Assembly: GCA_965267435.1 (NCBI GenBank)
Contig: OZ253960.1
Location: 4,588,001-4,652,000 of the forward strand
DNA from: JAWPMT01 sp965267435
Lineage (GTDB): Bacteria > Bacteroidota > Bacteroidia > Cytophagales > Cyclobacteriaceae
Length of the DNA: 64,000 bases
Reading direction: 5' to 3'
Every line of letters starts with the position of its first letter. The stretch's first letter is position 1. The notes below the pieces were generated by a model. It was not told the origin of the DNA. It ran no database searches and saw nothing but the letters and a program-made list of their open reading frames with translations. Both the position numbers and the translations under genes were made by a program. Shown here piece after piece: positions 42,930-51,580 of this stretch.

Positions 42930-44432
42930 ATGCAACTCAGGCATTCCATAGCGTTTCTTACATTCTGCGCCGTATGCTCGCTGTCATCAGAGGTGCATGG
43001 CCAGTTGCTGGAAGATACTGATCGCAAGCTGAAGACATCCAGGACGGAAGGCCGTGGTTTTCTAGGTGGGCTTTTCAGTAAGAAAGGTCAATCATCGAGC
43101 CCGGGGTCATTGTCGTTTGGCAGGACATCAAGTGGACGGTCCATTCAGCCTCGGTACTCCAAGCCAGTGTCTTTCGGTGGTGGAGGGCCCAACTATCGCT
43201 CCATTTCGTTTCGAGACCCTTATCGCAATCAAAAGCGTGTAGCACCGAGATATTCGAAGTCCGGCTCGCCTTTTTCTGCTCGGGATCGCGTAGCGCTTTC
43301 CTGGAAAAGATCCTCTTCGCCATGGTCCAACAAACGATACAAGACCCCAACCCGGTCTGCCAGTGGGATACCTTTCTCAAATAAGCGGTACACGACGCAG
43401 GTTCGATCGGCGAGTGGGATGCCATTCTCCAATCGCATGTATAAGCCTAAGGTCCGATCTGCTTCAGGGATGCCCTTCGCGAATAAAAGGTACAAACCGA
43501 TGAAGCTGTCCGCTTCTGGGATGCCCTTCCCAAACAAGCGATACAAACCGATGAAGCTGTCTGCTTCAGGAATGCCCTTTGCCAATACAAGATACAAGCC
43601 GGAGATCCGATCCGTATCCGGCATGCCCTTTCCCAATAAGCGATATAAGCCAGGAAAACTGTCAGCTACTGACATGCCCTTCCGCAACGAGCGGTACAAA
43701 ACACAGGTCCGGTCTGCTACCGGGATGCCCTGGTCCAATCGAGACCTGAAGGTCTTGCCCATTGTATCTCCACCATCGCCCTATCCTAAGAAATACTATA
43801 ATGTGCGACCTCGATACTCTGGCACACCCACTTTCAACCTCACCATGAGGGAATTTTGGAAGCGAACCACTACACCTTCGGCCCAAAAGAATGCAGGGCC
43901 AGTCATGTGGAAGCAAGAACGCAACAAGTACAAGAACATCGCCAAATACAGCGGGCCCTTTCCCAAGCAGCGATCTACGCATGCAAGCCCACCACCAAAA
44001 TACCCGGAGCTTGGAGCTGTAGTCTGGAAAGTGCCTCGGTACAAGGGTCCAGTCGAAAACACTTCCGGGTGGAAGGGCCCCTACCTGGTCAACGTACCAA
44101 AGAAGGGTGGGGAGGTGAACCTTGATGGTTATCTGGGTCCCTTCAGTGGAATGCGCATCTCGAAGAATACCTACAAGAAAGCTAACAGCGATCTTGGTGA
44201 GTACCTCGGGCCGCACAAAATGAAGATAAAGAAGGTGAAAGGCGACTTGCACCCGAGCTATCGCTACAAGAGGGCAGCATTGGTCAAGAGTGAGATGGTC
44301 AGGGACGGATACAAGAAGTGGAATATATTTTGGGCCGGAATTAATCGGAACCAAGAGCGGCCTAAGGGCGTTAAGGAAAAGGTCTCAAAACCAAAATTTG
44401 ATAAGAAGGAAAGGGAGATCTGGAATAACTGA
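42930..44432 (+). CDS. secreted, strongly basic tandem-repeat protein of unknown function
   Basis: A 500-residue exported protein I cannot assign. Signal peptide MQLRHSIAFLTFCAVCSLSS, cleaved near VHG-Q (residue 25). The mature chain is rich in Lys, Arg, Tyr, Ser and Pro. Eight 17-residue units of pattern RYKPxxRSASGMPFxNK fill about residues 136-271. A second, looser repeat, [YW]xGP (YSGP, YKGP, WKGP, YLGP, YLGP), recurs between about 345 and 445. PRYS occurs three times as well. There is no transmembrane helix, no cysteine in the mature part and no type IX sorting domain that I can see. It has its own promoter and precedes ytxJ by 4 bp. An envelope-matrix, adhesive or nucleic-acid-binding role is possible. 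Confidence 0.8.
   Translation: MQLRHSIAFLTFCAVCSLSSEVHGQLLEDTDRKLKTSRTEGRGFLGGLFSKKGQSSSPGSLSFGRTSSGRSIQPRYSKPVSFGGGGPNYRSISFRDPYRNQKRVAPRYSKSGSPFSARDRVALSWKRSSSPWSNKRYKTPTRSASGIPFSNKRYTTQVRSASGMPFSNRMYKPKVRSASGMPFANKRYKPMKLSASGMPFPNKRYKPMKLSASGMPFANTRYKPEIRSVSGMPFPNKRYKPGKLSATDMPFRNERYKTQVRSATGMPWSNRDLKVLPIVSPPSPYPKKYYNVRPRYSGTPTFNLTMREFWKRTTTPSAQKNAGPVMWKQERNKYKNIAKYSGPFPKQRSTHASPPPKYPELGAVVWKVPRYKGPVENTSGWKGPYLVNVPKKGGEVNLDGYLGPFSGMRISKNTYKKANSDLGEYLGPHKMKIKKVKGDLHPSYRYKRAALVKSEMVRDGYKKWNIFWAGINRNQERPKGVKEKVSKPKFDKKEREIWNN
43335..43742 (+). repeat. eight in-frame 51-bp tandem repeats
   Basis: Eight consecutive 51-bp units encode 17-residue repeats of the basic secreted protein. Conserved positions are Tyr-Lys near the start, Ser-Ala-Ser/Thr-Gly-Met-Pro-Phe/Trp in the middle and Asn-Lys/Arg at the end. 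DNA copies have diverged at third positions, so the array is old and under protein-level selection rather than a recent slippage product. Confidence 0.9.
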
Positions 44433-44436
44433 CACC

Positions 44437-44799
44437 ATGAATTGGCAGGCATTAGATAGCAAGGAACTTGTAGACGGGCTCATAGAGCAATCAAAAGAGC
44501 AACCAGTACTGATTTTCAAACACAGCACACGATGTTCTATCAGCGGGGCAGCCTTGGATAGGCTGGACAGGAGATGGGATGATGGAGAAATGACAGGGGT
44601 AGTAACTTACTTTCTGGACCTGATCCGATTCCGCGAGATTTCCAATCTAGTAGCAGAGCGTCTTTCTATTCCACATCAATCGCCTCAGGCTATCCTTCTG
44701 AAAGGAGGGGAGGCAGTATACGAGGCTTCGCACTTCGGCATTGACTACGACGAGATCAAGGGATTGACAAAAGAGTCAGTCGGCAGCAACCGAGTTTGA
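44437..44799 (+). CDS. ytxJ: bacillithiol system redox-active protein YtxJ (monothiol bacilliredoxin)
   Basis: A 120-residue thioredoxin-fold protein thought to remove bacillithiol from S-bacillithiolated proteins. The active-site segment is FKHSTRCSISGAAL with a single Cys33 where YtxJ-type proteins carry a monothiol motif. The later QSPQAILLKGGEAV strand (with the cis-Pro of thioredoxin folds) is visible. The ATG at 44437 lies 4 bp after the repeat-protein stop, so both may share a transcript. It complements bshC and ypdA encoded about 23 kb away. Confidence 0.88.
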   Translation: MNWQALDSKELVDGLIEQSKEQPVLIFKHSTRCSISGAALDRLDRRWDDGEMTGVVTYFLDLIRFREISNLVAERLSIPHQSPQAILLKGGEAVYEASHFGIDYDEIKGLTKESVGSNRV

Positions 44800-44885
44800 A
44801 TTTGGGCCGTTTTTTGCGGTATGCTTGGCTGAGTAGACAGGTCAATACACTCAAAACCTTAGAAAAATGGCTATGTGCTGGGGAT

Positions 44886-44915
44886 TTTGAATGCCTGTCC
44901 AAACCATTACTTTTG
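44886..44915 (+). promoter_or_regulatory. promoter for the outer-membrane protein-lipA unit (-33 and -7)
   Basis: TTTG (44886-44889), an 18-bp spacer and TACTTTTG (44908-44915), an exact match to TAnnTTTG. The best two-box promoter in the window. The leader to the GTG at 44952 is about 30 nt. Confidence 0.7.
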
Positions 44916-44951
44916 TAGTCTCGTTGTTACCGTACGAAATATTCCTGAAAG

Positions 44952-45662
44952 GTGAATCTGATTCATAAACTAATACCGGTACTGCTCCTCTGCCCCGTCC
45001 TGGCATTCAGCCAAATTGACGAGGAGGACTTTAGCTACAGCAGAGAGTTCATCTGGGGTATCAACAAGAACACGAACTCAGGCTTGATCGGTGGATTCAT
45101 CATGAAGTTTTCTAAATCTGCCGGAGAAGGGATTTACCGGACCATCGGGTTCGAAATGCTGAACGTCAAGCACCCCAAAGAACGTCGCTATATCTCCCCG
45201 GCAACTGGTACTTCATTTATCTATGGGAAGCAGAATTTTCTGTACTCCATTCGTGGCCAATATGGGTATGAAAAAATCATGTTTCAGAAGGCGCCCCAGC
45301 AAGGGGTTCAGATCAACATTGGCGCAGCCATTGGACCCACTTTGGGAATAGTGGCCCCTTACTATGTAGTGAGTGGCGGTGAGAGTGAAGTATACGATCC
45401 CAATGTCCACATCAGCCCCAGCGCGATCGATGGCTCCGGCAAGCTGTTCGAGGGCCTGGGTGAATCAAGCATCGTTCCCGGTCTCAATGGGAAGATCGGC
45501 GTGTTGTTTGAGTTTGGCACCTTCAGAAAAAATGTGGCGGGTATCGAAATAGGTGTTGCCGCCGAAATATTCACGAAAAAGATCATCCTTGTCCCAACAC
45601 AGGACAACAGGTCATTTTATCCTTCCGCATACTTCAATCTATTCTGGGGAACGCGGAAGTAA
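44952..45662 (+). CDS. exported outer-membrane beta-barrel-like protein
   Basis: A 236-residue protein with signal peptide MNLIHKLIPVLLLCPVLAFSQ (cleaved near residue 20) and alternating beta strands rich in glycine and aromatic residues (LIGGFIMKFSK, FLYSIRGQYGYEK, INIGAAIGPTLGI). It ends with an aromatic-rich strand, YFNLFWGTRK. It looks like a small outer-membrane barrel; no family is recognised. The start must be GTG at 44952, because an in-frame TGA lies one codon upstream. A strong promoter precedes it and lipA follows 30 bp downstream, probably on the same transcript. Confidence 0.7.
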   Translation: MNLIHKLIPVLLLCPVLAFSQIDEEDFSYSREFIWGINKNTNSGLIGGFIMKFSKSAGEGIYRTIGFEMLNVKHPKERRYISPATGTSFIYGKQNFLYSIRGQYGYEKIMFQKAPQQGVQINIGAAIGPTLGIVAPYYVVSGGESEVYDPNVHISPSAIDGSGKLFEGLGESSIVPGLNGKIGVLFEFGTFRKNVAGIEIGVAAEIFTKKIILVPTQDNRSFYPSAYFNLFWGTRK

Positions 45663-45692
45663 GAGTTCAAGAGAGAGGAGAGGAAGTCAAGC

Positions 45693-46577
45693 ATGATAGA
45701 GCTACCAACAGTATCACCAGGCGAGGGTCGCAAGCAAAAACCCAACTGGCTGAGAGTGAAACTCCCAGTCGGCCATGAGTATGCCCGGGTCCGGAAGATC
45801 GTCGATGAAAATAAGCTGCACACCATTTGTGAGAGTGGCAACTGCCCAAATATGGGGGAATGCTGGGGTGCAGGTACGGCCACATTCATGATTTTGGGAA
45901 ATGTGTGCACCAGGAGCTGCACTTTCTGTGCTGTGGCCACCGGCAGGCCACCAGAATATGATGAGCAAGAGCCACAACGAGTGGCGGAAGCCATCGCCAC
46001 CATGGGTGTCAAGCATGCGGTGATCACCTCGGTCAACCGGGACGAGTTGAAAGACCGTGGTGCTGAGATTTGGTACCAGACTGTCGTAAAGGTGAAGGAG
46101 TTGAGTCCCTCTACTACCATCGAGACCCTGATACCCGACGTGAAAGGCAATTGGGAGGCGCTCTACCGCATGATCGATGGTGGGCAGGAAGTGGTTTCTC
46201 ACAACATGGAGACCATCGAGCGACTGTATCGCCGCGTACGACCGCAGGCCAAATACGCCCGCAGTCTGGAACAAACGAAGCTCACCAAAGAAGCTGGCAA
46301 AAGAACAAAGTCTGGGATCATGCTGGGTCTCGGCGAAACCACGGACGAAGTACACAAGGCCATGGACGACCTTGTAGCGCACGGCTTGGATATTCTGACA
46401 TTAGGGCAATACTTGCAACCAACGAAGCGCCATATTGAAGTGGCAGAATTTATCCACCCGGATCAGTTCGAAGCTTACAAGGAGGAGGGTCTTCGTCGTG
46501 GCCTCAAGTATGTGGAGTCGGGTCCTCTCGTCAGATCGTCTTATCACGCTGAGCGTCACGTAGACGTTCCTATTTGA
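45693..46577 (+). CDS. lipA: lipoyl synthase
   Basis: A radical-SAM enzyme that inserts two sulfurs into the octanoyl chain on E2 and H proteins. The 294-residue protein has the auxiliary cluster cysteines C46, C51 and C57 (CESGNCPNMGEC) and the radical-SAM CxxxCxxC C72, C76, C79 (CTRSCTFC). The C-terminal GPLVRSSYHAE carries the RSSY motif that ligates the auxiliary cluster. Length and motifs are fully canonical. It serves the pyruvate and branched-chain dehydrogenases, E1 parts of which are in this window. It converges with the TerB-ABC gene (20-bp gap). Confidence 0.97.
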   Translation: MIELPTVSPGEGRKQKPNWLRVKLPVGHEYARVRKIVDENKLHTICESGNCPNMGECWGAGTATFMILGNVCTRSCTFCAVATGRPPEYDEQEPQRVAEAIATMGVKHAVITSVNRDELKDRGAEIWYQTVVKVKELSPSTTIETLIPDVKGNWEALYRMIDGGQEVVSHNMETIERLYRRVRPQAKYARSLEQTKLTKEAGKRTKSGIMLGLGETTDEVHKAMDDLVAHGLDILTLGQYLQPTKRHIEVAEFIHPDQFEAYKEEGLRRGLKYVESGPLVRSSYHAERHVDVPI

Positions 46578-46597
46578 GTCTGTCTGGAATAGTCCAC

Positions 46598-49500
46598 CTA
46601 TCCCTGTCTTCCTGATACAATCTTTCTCAGCACGTCATAGTAGAGTGTGACGTACAAGATGGCTGTCATCAGCCAGATCACCAGTACGTTGAACACTTTC
46701 GTTGGTACATACGATCCGAAGATGTACTTCTCCGGATAGTAGAATTTCGTGCGGAAATCAAGGGCATGCTTTGGCTGGTTATTTCTGGCGTAGATAGGAT
46801 ACACCTGCCGCACCAGACCGGAGGGTGTCCTGAGCACTCGCTGCCTGACACTGGTATTCCGAAGCATGTAGACAAGTCGATCGTTTTCGTGATCACCACG
46901 AAGCTCCGCAAAGGCTTGCCGGTCTTCTGTTGTTTTTACGATCGTGGCCAGGTATTCGTCTTTTTCAGCTTCCGCTGTTTTCCGACGGCGATTGTAAAAG
47001 TTCTTTAGGTTGTTGATGAATTCGCCCAGGCTTTCTACGACAAGGAGATTGAAGTTGGCCTCCTCTAGGGTGGTCAGATCAAATTGATTGGCCCCCACTA
47101 CCTGAAGTTCATTGCCTACTTCCCTGCGCAACAACGCCAAAAGAGAGGCAAGTTCCTCATCATTTCCATTCGAAAGTGCTTGCGCGCTCTCATCGAGGAT
47201 TTCCTGCAATTCCGGCAGATAGTGAACGGTCTTGTACTCGGATTCCACTATACGACGATCGAAGGGATACAAGGGTTTGTTGTACCGATTGTTTTTGAAC
47301 TGCGTGACGGCCAGGGCCTCATAAGCCCAGCGTGATGCCATGATCTCGCCGATCAATGGCACCCTATCCTTGGTGGATAGCTGTGCGTTGAGCTTGTCGA
47401 AGTTGACCACAACCCCACTCAGGATCAGCTGCGGAATGATCAGCAGTGGGATAAGAATGTAGATCGTGACGACCGAGTTAAACGCAGAACTGATATTTAG
47501 ACCAAGCAGGTTGGCAAACGCCGACACCGAGAATAGTATCACCCAATAGGACACTGTCATCCCTTTGATCTCGAGGATCCAGGCCCCGAGCACCGTGAAC
47601 AGGAAGGTCTGAATGAGCGACAATCCAAACAATAGGAAGATCTTAGATGTCAGGTAACTTGATCGCGAGAGATTCAGGAAAGACTCTCTTTTGAGGATCT
47701 TACGATCCTTGATGATCTCCTCAGCACTGACCGTAAGACCCATAAACAATGCAACGATCACGCTGATAAAGAAGAAAACGGGGATATTGATGTTTTCCCG
47801 GAAGGAGTACTCCTCGCCGACCGGACTGTACCTGACGATGATCGCCAGGATGAATGCCAGCAAGGGGGCCTCCAGCAAATTGATCAGCAGGTATTGGCGA
47901 TTGCTGAGCTTGGACAGGAAGTCTCTTTTGGTAAATACTGCCAGCTGCTTGACCCAGTTGGGCACGGACAGGTTCCGTGGTGGGGTCTCTTCCACCTCCT
48001 GCACCGGCTCTACCTTCACTTTATCTCTGAAGTAGCCGTGCCACTCCTTGGCACTGACTTTCCTGGTCTGGGTGAACCGCCCATATTCATCGACTACCTT
48101 CGCATCGATGATATTGAAGATCTGCTCAGGGTTGACATTTCCACAGTTGATACAGGCGCCTTGCTCACGATCAACATGGTCCACAATGGACTTGAAGTAG
48201 GTCACAGCATCTACGGGGTTGCCATAGTAGATCTGGAATCCTCCCACATCGAGGATGACCAATTTGTCAAACATCTTGAAGATGTCTGAAGAGGGCTGGT
48301 GGATGACAACAAACACCATTTTGCCCTTTAGAGCCAGTTCCTTGAGAAGGTCCATGATGTTCTCAGAATCCCGAGAACTCAACCCACTGGTCGGTTCGTC
48401 CACGAACAAGACGGATGGCTCACGCAGCAATTCGAGACCTATGTTGAGTCGCTTGCGCTGCCCGCCACTGATCGTTTTCTGCAGCGGATTCCCCACTTTG
48501 AGATCCCGTGTGCTTCTTAGACCCAGCGACCCCAACACTTTGTCAACAAGTGTCGCCAACTGCTCTTCGCTGTACCCCTCGAAGCAAAGCTTCGCAGCAA
48601 AGTACAGGTTTTCGTAGACAGTGAGGTCCTCTATGAGCAGGTCATCCTGAGGGACGTAACCAATGGTCCCTTCGACTTTCTTGGGATGCTTGTGAATGTC
48701 AATGCCATTGATCCTGACCGATCCCTCGGAAGGAGCGGCATTGCCATTGAGGACATTTAGAAGCGTAGACTTGCCTGAGCCACTACCACCCATGATCCCA
48801 ACCAGCTTGCCATTGCGCTCTGCAAGGTCAAAGTCAGTGAGACCCTTGTTGCCATTGGGAAACAGGAAATTGACATGGTCAGCAACAAAAGATATGCTGA
48901 CATCCTGACTCTCCTGATAGAAGCCACCCAGCACATCGCTGAAATAGATGGGCGACATCACCGAGCTCACTGCCCGGATGCTGCTACCATGAGAAAATAC
49001 CTTTATTCGACCCGGGACGAGCCCCAACCCATTCAGGGTGAGTGACTCCGTGCCCGTGTATTTGACAAAATAGATGTCTATGCCCGGCACGTTGAAGAAT
49101 GCAAGCATCCCAGAGAGGTCCTTCACCTTTAGGTGGTTGGCCTTCAACTCTGCCGGCCCCTCAGAGGAAGCCACCAGCACACTCTTCGCTGCGAACTTGT
49201 CCGCCTCGACAGTTTGTACATACGACTTGAGATGGTCTACTACCTTCGCAGTGAAATTTAGACTTGTACCGACTACGTGGAGGAGGTTGTTCTCCCTATC
49301 AGTCACTTTCTCATCTGCGACGATTAGCTCCAGCAAACGGAGTAGTACGACCAGTTTTTGCTCCTGCTTCAGCTCCTTATTGACATCGTAACTCAGCTTG
49401 ATGATTTCCTTCATCTCATCACGCTGCGTCTGGTCCTTAGAATTATCGACCAGATCGTCAAAGAATTCGATGTACTTCGTGGCCTCCTCCTTGTTCACAT

Positions 49501-49609
49501 TTTCCTCGAGGAATTCAAGTACAGCATCCCTCTCAGAAGATGTGACGTCATCTTCTTTGGCCACGATCACCAATAGGCGCAGTATGGTCTTTAAGAGCTT
49601 ATCACTCAT
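46598..49609 (-). CDS. TerB-ABCG fusion: ABC transporter ATPase and permease in one chain
   Basis: A 1003-residue half-transporter of the ABCG/White type with an unusual N-terminal extension. Residues about 1-130 are a helical TerB-like (tellurite-resistance/co-chaperone-fold) domain. About 165-230 is an unassigned beta-rich module. The ATPase has Walker A GGSGSGKST (about 274-282), signature SGGQRKR (381-387), Walker B LFVDEP with Asp404/Glu405, and switch His437. An insert with CxxC (Cys486, Cys489) follows the ATPase. Six transmembrane helices begin near 570, but a soluble segment of about 225 residues (740-965) separates helices 5 and 6. Substrate unknown. It probably acts as a homodimer. 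Confidence 0.88.
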   Translation of the reverse strand: MSDKLLKTILRLLVIVAKEDDVTSSERDAVLEFLEENVNKEEATKYIEFFDDLVDNSKDQTQRDEMKEIIKLSYDVNKELKQEQKLVVLLRLLELIVADEKVTDRENNLLHVVGTSLNFTAKVVDHLKSYVQTVEADKFAAKSVLVASSEGPAELKANHLKVKDLSGMLAFFNVPGIDIYFVKYTGTESLTLNGLGLVPGRIKVFSHGSSIRAVSSVMSPIYFSDVLGGFYQESQDVSISFVADHVNFLFPNGNKGLTDFDLAERNGKLVGIMGGSGSGKSTLLNVLNGNAAPSEGSVRINGIDIHKHPKKVEGTIGYVPQDDLLIEDLTVYENLYFAAKLCFEGYSEEQLATLVDKVLGSLGLRSTRDLKVGNPLQKTISGGQRKRLNIGLELLREPSVLFVDEPTSGLSSRDSENIMDLLKELALKGKMVFVVIHQPSSDIFKMFDKLVILDVGGFQIYYGNPVDAVTYFKSIVDHVDREQGACINCGNVNPEQIFNIIDAKVVDEYGRFTQTRKVSAKEWHGYFRDKVKVEPVQEVEETPPRNLSVPNWVKQLAVFTKRDFLSKLSNRQYLLINLLEAPLLAFILAIIVRYSPVGEEYSFRENINIPVFFFISVIVALFMGLTVSAEEIIKDRKILKRESFLNLSRSSYLTSKIFLLFGLSLIQTFLFTVLGAWILEIKGMTVSYWVILFSVSAFANLLGLNISSAFNSVVTIYILIPLLIIPQLILSGVVVNFDKLNAQLSTKDRVPLIGEIMASRWAYEALAVTQFKNNRYNKPLYPFDRRIVESEYKTVHYLPELQEILDESAQALSNGNDEELASLLALLRREVGNELQVVGANQFDLTTLEEANFNLLVVESLGEFINNLKNFYNRRRKTAEAEKDEYLATIVKTTEDRQAFAELRGDHENDRLVYMLRNTSVRQRVLRTPSGLVRQVYPIYARNNQPKHALDFRTKFYYPEKYIFGSYVPTKVFNVLVIWLMTAILYVTLYYDVLRKIVSGRQG

Positions 49610-49626
49610 AGGTTAGGTGCAATAAG

Positions 49627-49661
49627 AGCAAAAAAAAGCATTGAAAAAATTCAATGCTTTT
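49627..49661 (-). terminator. terminator/attenuator between the lipoprotein and TerB-ABC genes
   Basis: A perfect 12-bp stem (AAAAGCATTGAA at 49634-49645 with its complement at 49650-49661) and a 4-nt loop. On the minus strand it is followed by more T residues. It would terminate or attenuate transcripts of the upstream lipoprotein gene. No separate promoter for the ABC gene is visible beyond it. Confidence 0.82.
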
Positions 49662-49683
49662 GAAAATATCTTTCCGACGTCAA

Positions 49684-50586
49684 TTAGTCTACAATGGACG
49701 CGCGGATTCTCTGAACCTCCGATGTGAGGTTGGCAATTGTTTCTTTCGTCAACTGGAAGTCACCAGTGTTTTGAGCGATTTGGTCACTGATCGTCGCCAG
49801 CTCTCCATCGTAGATGGCCTTTATCTTGTTCAACTCACTGGTCATGTTTGTTACCGCACTGGTCTGCTCGACCTCGCCCATGACCTTGAATAGGTCTTCC
49901 AACGTCTGCTTCTGATCCAAGACGATTTTCACCAGTGGCTGCAGGATACGGTTGCGATCAGCTTCGGGCAGCAAGTCATCCGGATAGGTAGCAATCACCT
50001 GCGTGGAGATGTAGAGCCCTTCCACAAAACTTCCAGCTAGCGCGACGGCAGCAAGATTGACGCGATCCAATGTCTGCAGGCGTTCGCCGGTCACTGCCAT
50101 CACCTCATCGATGAGGACAGCCAATGAATCCCGCTGGCCAATGTTCTCTTCAAACCTTGTCAGCAGATCGATATCAATTGCAGAAGCCACACCCATGGTC
50201 TCTGCCAGTGACTGACAGACCTCCACCGTCGCGAATACCTGGTCGGACTCATCGTAAGATGAGAGATACCCAACATCAGTAGCGTATACTCCTAGATTGG
50301 CCGCGGCCTTGTCTTGAGAAACAGTATATCGATCAGAGTTGTCAAGGTCATTCACCAGGTCCGGGTTGAAGTCACTACCTGTCGCCATCAGCAAGAAAGG
50401 CACTTCTGATGGAGGAGGAAGATCTTTGACATACTGGCTGACATCCGCAGCTAGTTCGCTCTTGGCGGCTTCAAACTCATCACTGGCACTTGATTGCTCT
50501 GAAGAGCCACCTCCGCAAGCCGAAACTACTACGATCAATGACAAGATCAGCCCTGTGTCAAGAAATCTTAAGGAAAGGGATCTCAT
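49684..50586 (-). CDS. lipoprotein of unknown function, coiled-coil tail
   Basis: A 300-residue lipoprotein: signal ending VVVSAC (Cys24) then GGGSSEQSS linker. The rest is mostly helical with no recognised domain. The segment VPFLLMATGSDFNPDLVNDL precedes a long helical stretch, and the last 60 residues (DGELATISDQIAQNTGD onward) have heptad-like hydrophobic spacing. It is immediately upstream of the TerB-ABCG transporter, with a terminator between them. A binding or adaptor role for that transporter is inference from position. Confidence 0.7.
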   Translation of the reverse strand: MRSLSLRFLDTGLILSLIVVVSACGGGSSEQSSASDEFEAAKSELAADVSQYVKDLPPPSEVPFLLMATGSDFNPDLVNDLDNSDRYTVSQDKAAANLGVYATDVGYLSSYDESDQVFATVEVCQSLAETMGVASAIDIDLLTRFEENIGQRDSLAVLIDEVMAVTGERLQTLDRVNLAAVALAGSFVEGLYISTQVIATYPDDLLPEADRNRILQPLVKIVLDQKQTLEDLFKVMGEVEQTSAVTNMTSELNKIKAIYDGELATISDQIAQNTGDFQLTKETIANLTSEVQRIRASIVD

Positions 50587-50670
50587 AGGTATATTGGTTA
50601 GAGTTAAGTCTTTATGGTATATGGACCGGTTAAATTAGTAAGGCTGGCAATTTAAAGAAAATCTTTGCAC

Positions 50671-51564
50671 CTATTCATCCGACTTTTCATACCGCATGTT
50701 AAATATTTCGGCAATATTTCGCTTGATCTTCACGCACAGTTCATTGAGCGGCAAGTCATTCACATCCTTACCAAACGGATCTTCGATCTCTTCGGCAATT
50801 AGCTCGACGCTTAATAGAAAGTAGAAAGCCAGCATCACGATCGGCACACTCCAATAGTGTACCTCCCAAATAAAACTCACGGGCAGCGTAATCGAATAGA
50901 TGAATAGGAACTTCTTGATAAACATGCTATAGGAGTACGGGATCGGTGTGGTCTTGATCCGTTCGCAAGCACCAATGATATCGGTGAAGCCCTTCAGCTC
51001 TTTGTCCAACACAAATAACTGACTACCATTCAATACGCCTCGCTGCTCCAAATCATGTACTCTCTGATACAATAGGTTGGTAACCGCGTTGGGGCGGTGT
51101 TTACTTTTGATGATCAGATCTTTACTCGCATCATCGTACATGTCCAATTCGCCAATAAGGATACTGGAACGTAGATGCTCCTTCATAGCGAAGGTGACAT
51201 TGGGAATCATCTTTCTGAAGAATGTGCGGTCATCCTTGGCGTCAGCCGGCAAAAACGCATTGAGTTTGATGGCCAGTTGGCGAGTATCATTCACGAGCTT
51301 TCCCCACAGCTTTCGTCCTTCCCACCATCTATCATAAGCGGTGTTGGTTCTCAAAACGAGGAACAAACCCAGGATAACACCTAAAATTGAGTGAAAAGCA
51401 ATGGTGCCTGAGTAGTGCCACTGAAAGACATCTATGATGATAAAACAAAGGAAGGCCGTGAACAGTCCCTGGAAGAGCAATAAGGGCAGAAGCGCACGAA
51501 TGACATAGCGGCTGTAGACATCAAAAATGAGCGAAAGCCAGGATTTCGGGTTGTATTGGATCAT
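50671..51564 (-). CDS. bestrophin-family anion channel
   Basis: A 297-residue inner-membrane protein of the bestrophin/UPF0187 (YneE) family, which form pentameric anion or cation channels. Four hydrophobic segments are visible (about 23-45, 52-72, 200-222, 228-250). The conserved RTNTAYDRWWEGRKLWG near 73-89 and the C-terminal EEIEDPFGKDVNDLPL near 259-274, containing the acidic clasp, are family hallmarks. It is 16 bp upstream of the periplasmic GH3 gene (running away from it in the same direction). Ion selectivity cannot be read from this sequence. Confidence 0.92.
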   Translation of the reverse strand: MIQYNPKSWLSLIFDVYSRYVIRALLPLLLFQGLFTAFLCFIIIDVFQWHYSGTIAFHSILGVILGLFLVLRTNTAYDRWWEGRKLWGKLVNDTRQLAIKLNAFLPADAKDDRTFFRKMIPNVTFAMKEHLRSSILIGELDMYDDASKDLIIKSKHRPNAVTNLLYQRVHDLEQRGVLNGSQLFVLDKELKGFTDIIGACERIKTTPIPYSYSMFIKKFLFIYSITLPVSFIWEVHYWSVPIVMLAFYFLLSVELIAEEIEDPFGKDVNDLPLNELCVKIKRNIAEIFNMRYEKSDE

Positions 51565-51580
51565 CGATCAGAAGATTAGC

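Noticed and set aside
43335..43742. Regular 51-bp periodicity that could suggest a CRISPR array
   Set aside because: Units are contiguous, in frame, encode protein repeats and have no unique spacers.
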